Positions 15,011 through 18,794 of a DNA stretch of 18,794 bases are shown one piece after another. The position numbers and the translations under genes were made by a program. This DNA is from an uncultured Bacillota bacterium (GTDB lineage: Bacteria > Bacillota_I > Bacilli_A > RFN20 > CAG-449): assembly GCA_905204225.1 (NCBI GenBank), contig CAJKZK010000022.1, positions 1-18,794 of the forward strand, in the 5' to 3' direction. Every line of letters starts with the position of its first letter. Position 1 is the stretch's first letter. The notes beneath the pieces were generated by a model. It was not told the origin of the DNA. It saw only the letters and a list, made by a program, of their open reading frames with translations, and searched no databases.

Positions 15011-16086
15011 TTTTTATTAATTAAATTTTTTAAAGATGAGATTTCGCTATTTAAGACATTCTTAACCATGCCTAAATAACGTTTTCTCATTTTTTCATAT
15101 GATGATGAATCAATGTTTTTATATGATTTTAGATATGAATAAAATATTTCTTCTAATCTTAAAAATGATTCATATGATCTTAAAATAGTAACATTTTTAA
15201 AGAATATTTTATTAGAATATATTAATAAAGGAGAAGAATGTGCTACTTCGCTAGACATTTCATAATCTTGAGAATAACTTTCTAAAGAAGCTGCTAATTC
15301 TAATCCATTTCTAAAATTAAGTTTAAATCCTTCTTTTTTTTCAATATCTTTAACTGCATATAACCAACCATATTCAATATATTTTTTCATATCTTTTGAT
15401 TTTAAATCATGTTCTTTCATATGGGTTTTTAAGTCATCAATAATAGCTTGTTGAGCTACTTTATCTTCAAATTCATCTCTAAAAGCATTGTTATAAACCA
15501 TATGTTGTAAATAAATAGGTATAATATATTGATTATCAAAAATTACTTTAATAACACATTCTAATTCATGAATAGTTCTCCATGTTGCAAAAGCTTCTGT
15601 TTCTGAACCATTTATTAAAAGATAATTAACGGATTTAAACATTAAAAATGCTTTGCTCATCATATCAGCAAGAATATCTTTTTGTTCATTATTTTTCTTT
15701 ATTACTTCTAATCTATTCATAATGAAATTTAAATATAGTTCCATTGTTGATATACTTGGTGACTCTTTATTTACTAAGCTTATTGCATGATAAGGATTTA
15801 ATTCATTAAAAAAGAATTTATCAAAAACTGTAGCGATTATTTGATTTTGAAAAAATGTTTCTTTCATAACATTTTTAATTGGCTTTTTTATAAAACTATT
15901 TAAATTAAAATTTACTTCTTCTAATAAATATTTAGCTAAAACAGTTTTAGAATATGTTTGATTTTTATTAATTAATCTTTTATTAAGTTCTTCTTGAATT
16001 TTTAAAAATAAATTGTATGTTTCTAGTTCTATATCTTCTTTAAAATTATATGTTTGATAAATCTCTTTAAAAATTTCTTCACTCAT
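15007..16086 (-). CDS. DUF5677-like protein
   Basis: The product has 359 residues, mostly predicted alpha-helical, soluble, with no signal peptide. The segment 'EAFATWRTIHELECVIKVIF' (164-183) fits the core of DUF5677 (small residues, then Arg and Glu on one helix face: Arg170, Glu174). A later 'SSEVAHSSPLL' carries a conserved-looking His. The family has no established function as far as I know; some members lie near defence genes, but nothing here shows that. The start is one base after the upstream gene's TAA, and GGAGG lies within the last codons of that gene, so the two are translated together. The TAA stop overlaps the stop of the convergent kinase gene by four bases, and no terminator lies between them. 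Confidence 0.75.
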   Translation of the reverse strand: MSEEIFKEIYQTYNFKEDIELETYNLFLKIQEELNKRLINKNQTYSKTVLAKYLLEEVNFNLNSFIKKPIKNVMKETFFQNQIIATVFDKFFFNELNPYHAISLVNKESPSISTMELYLNFIMNRLEVIKKNNEQKDILADMMSKAFLMFKSVNYLLINGSETEAFATWRTIHELECVIKVIFDNQYIIPIYLQHMVYNNAFRDEFEDKVAQQAIIDDLKTHMKEHDLKSKDMKKYIEYGWLYAVKDIEKKEGFKLNFRNGLELAASLESYSQDYEMSSEVAHSSPLLIYSNKIFFKNVTILRSYESFLRLEEIFYSYLKSYKNIDSSSYEKMRKRYLGMVKNVLNSEISSLKNLINKN

Positions 16087-16087
16087 C

Positions 16088-16696
16088 TTACTTTACCTCC
16101 ACTAACGATATGTTTAATTTTTGGCAAGCAAGGCGTAATTGAATCAAATAACCATCTAAAAGATTTTTATTTACTTGTATTTCTTTTATCACTTTACAAT
16201 AAAAACATGAAGAAGTCAATTCTTGATCATTCATCAATATAACATTGTCTCCTAAATCTTTACTCATAAACAATTTCATAATTTGCACAAATCTATCTTC
16301 TTCTTTTTGTAAAATTTCATCCTTATTTAAACATGGATAAAAATTAGCAAATAACATTTTATATTCTCTATCTAATAAATAAGAAAAATCATATTTGATA
16401 ACAAATTCATCATTTGCAATTACTTCAGGTGGATTATTAAATAAATAAAGCACTCTAAATTCTTGTACTTGTTTTAATTCTTCATCACGAATGTCTTGTT
16501 TTAATTCAGGATTTATATATAATTTTTTAAATCTTAATCTATTATCAAAAATATCTTCTAAATCTTCATTAGTTGATAAACTTCCAACCACATAAAATGA
16601 TTTATTTATCCAATCTTTTTTTTCTAATAAAGCTTTATAAATAATTTTTTTGTCTTGACTAAATAATTCTCTTAAATTTAATAAATATTTTTCCAT
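16088..16696 (-). CDS. Hypothetical protein coupled to the DUF5677-like gene
   Basis: The product has 202 residues and I do not recognise the family. It appears soluble, mixed alpha/beta and acidic. A CxxC pair (Cys164 and Cys167 in 'SSCFYCKV') might bind metal but stands alone. There is no signal or membrane segment. The ATG at 16696 has no ribosome binding site, and a good promoter on the minus strand (TTGAAA, 17 bases, TAATAT) ends six bases before it, so the mRNA is probably leaderless. It forms a two-gene operon with the DUF5677-like gene: its last codons hold GGAGG, and its TAA is separated from the next ATG by one base. A function shared with that partner is likely, but what it is cannot be read here. 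Confidence 0.7.
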   Translation of the reverse strand: MEKYLLNLRELFSQDKKIIYKALLEKKDWINKSFYVVGSLSTNEDLEDIFDNRLRFKKLYINPELKQDIRDEELKQVQEFRVLYLFNNPPEVIANDEFVIKYDFSYLLDREYKMLFANFYPCLNKDEILQKEEDRFVQIMKLFMSKDLGDNVILMNDQELTSSCFYCKVIKEIQVNKNLLDGYLIQLRLACQKLNISLVEVK

Positions 16697-16702
16697 AAAC
16701 TT

Positions 16703-16731
16703 ATATTAGCAAACTAATATATATTTTTCAA
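16703..16731 (-). promoter_or_regulatory. Promoter giving a leaderless mRNA (minus)
   Basis: On the minus strand TTGAAA (16731-16726) is 17 bases from TAATAT (16708-16703), followed by six bases and the ATG at 16696. The expected transcription start coincides with the A of the ATG, and there is no Shine-Dalgarno sequence. Confidence 0.6.
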
Positions 16732-16760
16732 TTTACAAACTAAAATCTATAAACTATCAT
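16732..16760 (+). promoter_or_regulatory. Promoter giving a leaderless mRNA (plus)
   Basis: TTTACA (16732-16737) is 17 bases from TATCAT (16755-16760), followed by six bases and the ATG at 16767. The expected start coincides with the A of the ATG, and no Shine-Dalgarno sequence is present. It is back to back with the minus-strand promoter; the two -35 boxes abut at 16731/16732. Confidence 0.55.
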
Positions 16761-16766
16761 ATAAAT

Positions 16767-18053
16767 ATGAATGAATTAGACTTTTATACACATCTAAAAA
16801 AATATTTATCTAACGAAGAAATTAGTTTATTAAAAGAAGAATTAAATAAAGAACAAATATATTCGTCTATTTTAATTGATGAAGATAAAATTAATCAAAA
16901 TGAAATTTTAAAAATGTATCCTTCTTTAATACCTCATCCTATAGTGAAAAATGTTTTTTTATTTAATAAAAAAGAATTAAATTTAGGAAAATCTTTATTA
17001 TTTGAGATTGGAGCGTTCTATATTTTTGAGCCATGTTCATCATTAGTAAATTATTTTTTACAACCTAATGAAAATGATATAATTTTAGATATAGCTAGTG
17101 CTCCTGGAGGAAAAACAATTCACTCATCTTTTTTAATGCATAATAAAGGTCAAATAATTGCCAATGAAATTTCTTCTTCTAGAGTAGAATTATTATCACA
17201 AAATATAGAAAAATATGGTAGAAAAAATGTTACAGTAATTTCTACAGAAGTAAACAAATTAGTTGATCAATTCCCTAATTTTTTTACTAAAATTATTTTA
17301 GACGCTCCATGTTCAGGATCTGGAATGTTTAGAAAAGAAACTAAAATGAAAGATGATTGGACTTATCAAAAAGTATTAGCTTGTTCTAAATTACAAAAAG
17401 AATTAATTTTACAAGCCTATTCAATGTTAAAAGAGGGTGGAGAACTTATTTATTCTACGTGTTCTTTTTCTTATGAAGAAGATGAAGAAGTTATTTCATA
17501 TTTATTAAATATCACTGACGCAGAATTAATTAATTTACCTTCAATTAAAGGGGAATTTCGTTCTTCTTTAAATAAAACTATTCATCTATTACCTTTTTTA
17601 TTTAATGGAGAAGGTCATTTTATAGCAAAAATTAAAAAGCCAGGCATTTTAAATAAACCTATATTGCCTAAATATAAAAATCCTCTTTCTTTTCCTCTTG
17701 AAGGTCAAATTTTTATAAATAATAAAAACGAAATATATTTAACGAATTATATTTTACCAATTAAAAATATTAGAATTTTAAGAAATGGAATTAAAATTGG
17801 TACTTATGATAAAAAATTAGGATATATTTATGACCATGCTTTATCTAGATATAAATGTAATTATTTACCAATTATAGAATTATCTAAAGAAGAAACTATA
17901 AATTATATTTATGGTTTATCCATTTTTACTAATCATCAAAATGGCTATGTAATATTAACTTATTTATCTATTCCATTTGCTATAGGTAAAATTTCTAATA
18001 ATCAAATAAAAAATCATTATCCGAAAGGATTAAGAAAGAAAATAATTGATTAA
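16767..18053 (+). CDS. RsmF-type rRNA (cytosine-C5)-methyltransferase
   Basis: The product has 428 residues. It is a SAM-dependent methyltransferase of the NOL1/NOP2/Sun family, most like RsmF/YebU and its Firmicute counterparts, which methylate a cytosine of 16S rRNA. The SAM-binding motif I 'LDIASAPGGKT' is at 107-117, motif IV 'DAPCSGSGMFRK' at 179-190 with Cys182, and motif VI 'STCSF' at 230-234 with the nucleophile Cys232. 'LLPFLFNGEGHFIAKIKK' (274-291) matches the RsmF form of motif VIII. The C-terminal region (about 300-428) corresponds to the RsmF RNA-binding extension rather than an N-terminal NusB domain as in RsmB. The target cytosine is inferred from the family. The ATG at 16767 lacks a ribosome binding site; the promoter position suggests a leaderless mRNA. 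Confidence 0.92.
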   Translation: MNELDFYTHLKKYLSNEEISLLKEELNKEQIYSSILIDEDKINQNEILKMYPSLIPHPIVKNVFLFNKKELNLGKSLLFEIGAFYIFEPCSSLVNYFLQPNENDIILDIASAPGGKTIHSSFLMHNKGQIIANEISSSRVELLSQNIEKYGRKNVTVISTEVNKLVDQFPNFFTKIILDAPCSGSGMFRKETKMKDDWTYQKVLACSKLQKELILQAYSMLKEGGELIYSTCSFSYEEDEEVISYLLNITDAELINLPSIKGEFRSSLNKTIHLLPFLFNGEGHFIAKIKKPGILNKPILPKYKNPLSFPLEGQIFINNKNEIYLTNYILPIKNIRILRNGIKIGTYDKKLGYIYDHALSRYKCNYLPIIELSKEETINYIYGLSIFTNHQNGYVILTYLSIPFAIGKISNNQIKNHYPKGLRKKIID

Positions 18054-18106
18054 AATATAATGATACAATTTTTTTAATAAAAATGTTAAAAAATTTAATT
18101 TTTTTC

Positions 18107-18180
18107 TTGATATAAAATATCGATAAGTGTTAATATATTAAAGCATTCAGCAAATGGACTATACTTGAATTGCTGTATAA
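18107..18180 (+). other. Possible upstream promoter and hairpin leader of the tRNA operon
   Basis: TTGATA (18107-18112) is 18 bases from TAATAT (18131-18136). The following sequence can form CAGCAA/TTGCTG (18148-18153 with 18170-18175) or, overlapping it, TATAC/GTATA (18160-18164 with 18175-18179). There is no T tract, so neither is a terminator. No protein-coding frame is apparent in 18054-18258. Confidence 0.3.
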
Positions 18181-18208
18181 GAAAAAACAAACTTTATTAA
18201 AAAAAGTA

Positions 18209-18237
18209 TTGACTAATTATTTATGAGTTGATATATT
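18209..18237 (+). promoter_or_regulatory. Promoter of the Val-Tyr-Gln-Lys-Leu tRNA operon
   Basis: TTGACT (18209-18214) is 17 bases from TATATT (18232-18237), with transcription expected near 18244, about 15 bases before tRNA-Val. Confidence 0.75.
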
Positions 18238-18258
18238 AATAAAGCGTGTTAAATGCAA

Positions 18259-18334
18259 GGAGACTTAGCTCAGCTGGGAGAGCGCCACCCTTACAAGGTG
18301 GATGTCACAGGTTCGAGCCCTGTAGTCTCCACCA
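18259..18334 (+). tRNA. tRNA-Val (TAC)
   Basis: A complete 76-base cloverleaf with acceptor GGAGACT/AGTCTCC, anticodon loop CTTACAA, GTTCGAGCC in the T arm and encoded CCA. It is first in a five-tRNA operon. Confidence 0.97.
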
Positions 18335-18342
18335 TTAAACTT

Positions 18343-18426
18343 GGAAGATTAGCGAAGTGGCCAAACGCAGCTGACTGTAAATCAGTTCCTTCGGGTTCGG
18401 TGGTTCAAATCCGCCATCTTCCACCA
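18343..18426 (+). tRNA. tRNA-Tyr (GTA)
   Basis: An 84-base class II tRNA with a long variable arm, acceptor GGAAGAT/ATCTTCC, anticodon loop CTGTAAA, GTTCAAATC in the T arm and encoded CCA. Confidence 0.97.
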
Positions 18427-18432
18427 CTTATT

Positions 18433-18507
18433 TGGGGTATAGCCAAGCGGTAAGGCAAGGGACTTTGACTCCCTCATTCCCTGGTTCGATCCCAGGTACC
18501 CCAGCCA
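18433..18507 (+). tRNA. tRNA-Gln (TTG)
   Basis: A 75-base cloverleaf with acceptor TGGGGTA/TACCCCA, discriminator G, anticodon loop CTTTGAC, GTTCGATCC in the T arm and encoded CCA. Confidence 0.97.
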
Positions 18508-18517
18508 ATTTATTTAT

Positions 18518-18593
18518 GACTCGTTAGCTCAGCCGGTAGAGCACTTGACTTTTAATCAAGGGGTCATGCGTTCGAATCGCATACGAGTCACCA
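18518..18593 (+). tRNA. tRNA-Lys (TTT)
   Basis: A 76-base cloverleaf with acceptor GACTCGT/ACGAGTC, anticodon loop CTTTTAA, GTTCGAATC in the T arm and encoded CCA. Confidence 0.97.
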
Positions 18594-18598
18594 TCTTT

Positions 18599-18687
18599 GC
18601 CCGGATGGCGGAATAGGTAGACGCACAAGACTTAAAATCTTGCGACCTTTACCGGTCGTGCCAGTTCGATTCTGGTTCTGGGCACCA
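18599..18687 (+). tRNA. tRNA-Leu (TAA)
   Basis: An 89-base class II tRNA with acceptor GCCCGGA/TCTGGGC, anticodon loop CTTAAAA, a long variable arm (CGACC...GGTCG), GTTCGATTC in the T arm and encoded CCA. It is last in the operon. Confidence 0.97.
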
Positions 18688-18699
18688 TTAAAAAATATA

Positions 18700-18727
18700 G
18701 GTTTGATAAAATATCAAGCCTTTTTTT
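18700..18727 (+). terminator. Rho-independent terminator of the five-tRNA operon
   Basis: GGTTTGATA-AAA-TATCAAGCC (18700-18720) is a nine-pair stem with one G-T pair, followed by seven T. It begins 13 bases after tRNA-Leu. The remaining 67 bases to the window end are AT-rich and show no feature. Confidence 0.9.
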
Positions 18728-18794
18728 GTACTTAAAATTAATAATTAGTTTTATAATTTAGTATTTTTTATTACAAAATTAATTTATGTTCTTA

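Noticed and set aside
18253..18453. 66-codon frame on the plus strand
   Set aside because: It lies over tRNA-Val, tRNA-Tyr and the start of tRNA-Gln; the apparent protein is translated tRNA.

Overview
The window is about 25% G+C and gene-dense. It looks like chromosomal DNA of a small-genome, low-GC Firmicute of the Bacilli, Erysipelotrichia or Mollicutes-like gut type (RF39 and relatives). The reasons are the extreme A+T bias, Lys/Asn/Ile/Tyr-rich proteins, TTGACA/TATAAT-type promoters with 17-base spacing, AGGAGG ribosome binding sites, and Bacillus-like sequences for PdxS/PdxT, the paired U32 proteins and the RsmF-type methyltransferase. Tryptophan is written TGG throughout and long genes carry no in-frame TGA, so the standard code applies and a Mycoplasma/Spiroplasma (code 4) origin is unlikely. 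Lineage is inference from gene content, not from a database search.

Layout. (1) 1-1848, minus strand: a promoter and four tightly coupled, extremely AT-rich genes: a small HTH-like protein, two exported or membrane-anchored proteins of unknown function, and a membrane protein cut by the left edge that may be a Tad/type II secretion F-type protein. (2) 1849-2213: a gene-free stretch with three hairpins, two of them terminators; a small RNA is possible. (3) 2214-4517: a 767-residue membrane protein with twelve helices that look like three copies of a four-helix unit, an acidic linker, and a cytosolic tail ending in a ribosomal-protein-uL15-like segment. (4) 4701-6705: two overlapping U32 genes, the TrhP1/TrhP2-like pair for tRNA uridine-34 hydroxylation. 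(5) 6776-10485: a two-gene heterodimeric ABC exporter with one degenerate ATP site. (6) 10604-11212: a small DUF308/HdeD-like membrane protein. (7) 11280-12730: pdxS-pdxT for pyridoxal phosphate. (8) 12883-13182: tRNA-Phe, tRNA-Asp and initiator tRNA-Met on the minus strand. (9) 13364-15010, plus: a uridine-kinase-like protein with a ThrRS-like N-terminus. (10) 15007-16696, minus: a coupled pair, an unknown protein and a DUF5677-like protein. (11) 16767-18053, plus: an RsmF-type rRNA cytosine methyltransferase. (12) 18259-18687, plus: tRNA Val-Tyr-Gln-Lys-Leu with a strong terminator.

The theme is translation and core metabolism: tRNA genes, tRNA wobble hydroxylation, rRNA methylation, PLP synthesis and nucleoside salvage, with envelope proteins in between. 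There is no sign of a transposon, CRISPR array, restriction system or intact prophage. The most unusual points are an inverted exact copy of the tRNA-Phe anticodon arm beside that tRNA, a back-to-back promoter pair that should give two leaderless mRNAs, the architecture of the 767-residue protein, and the very AT-rich exported-protein cluster at the left edge.
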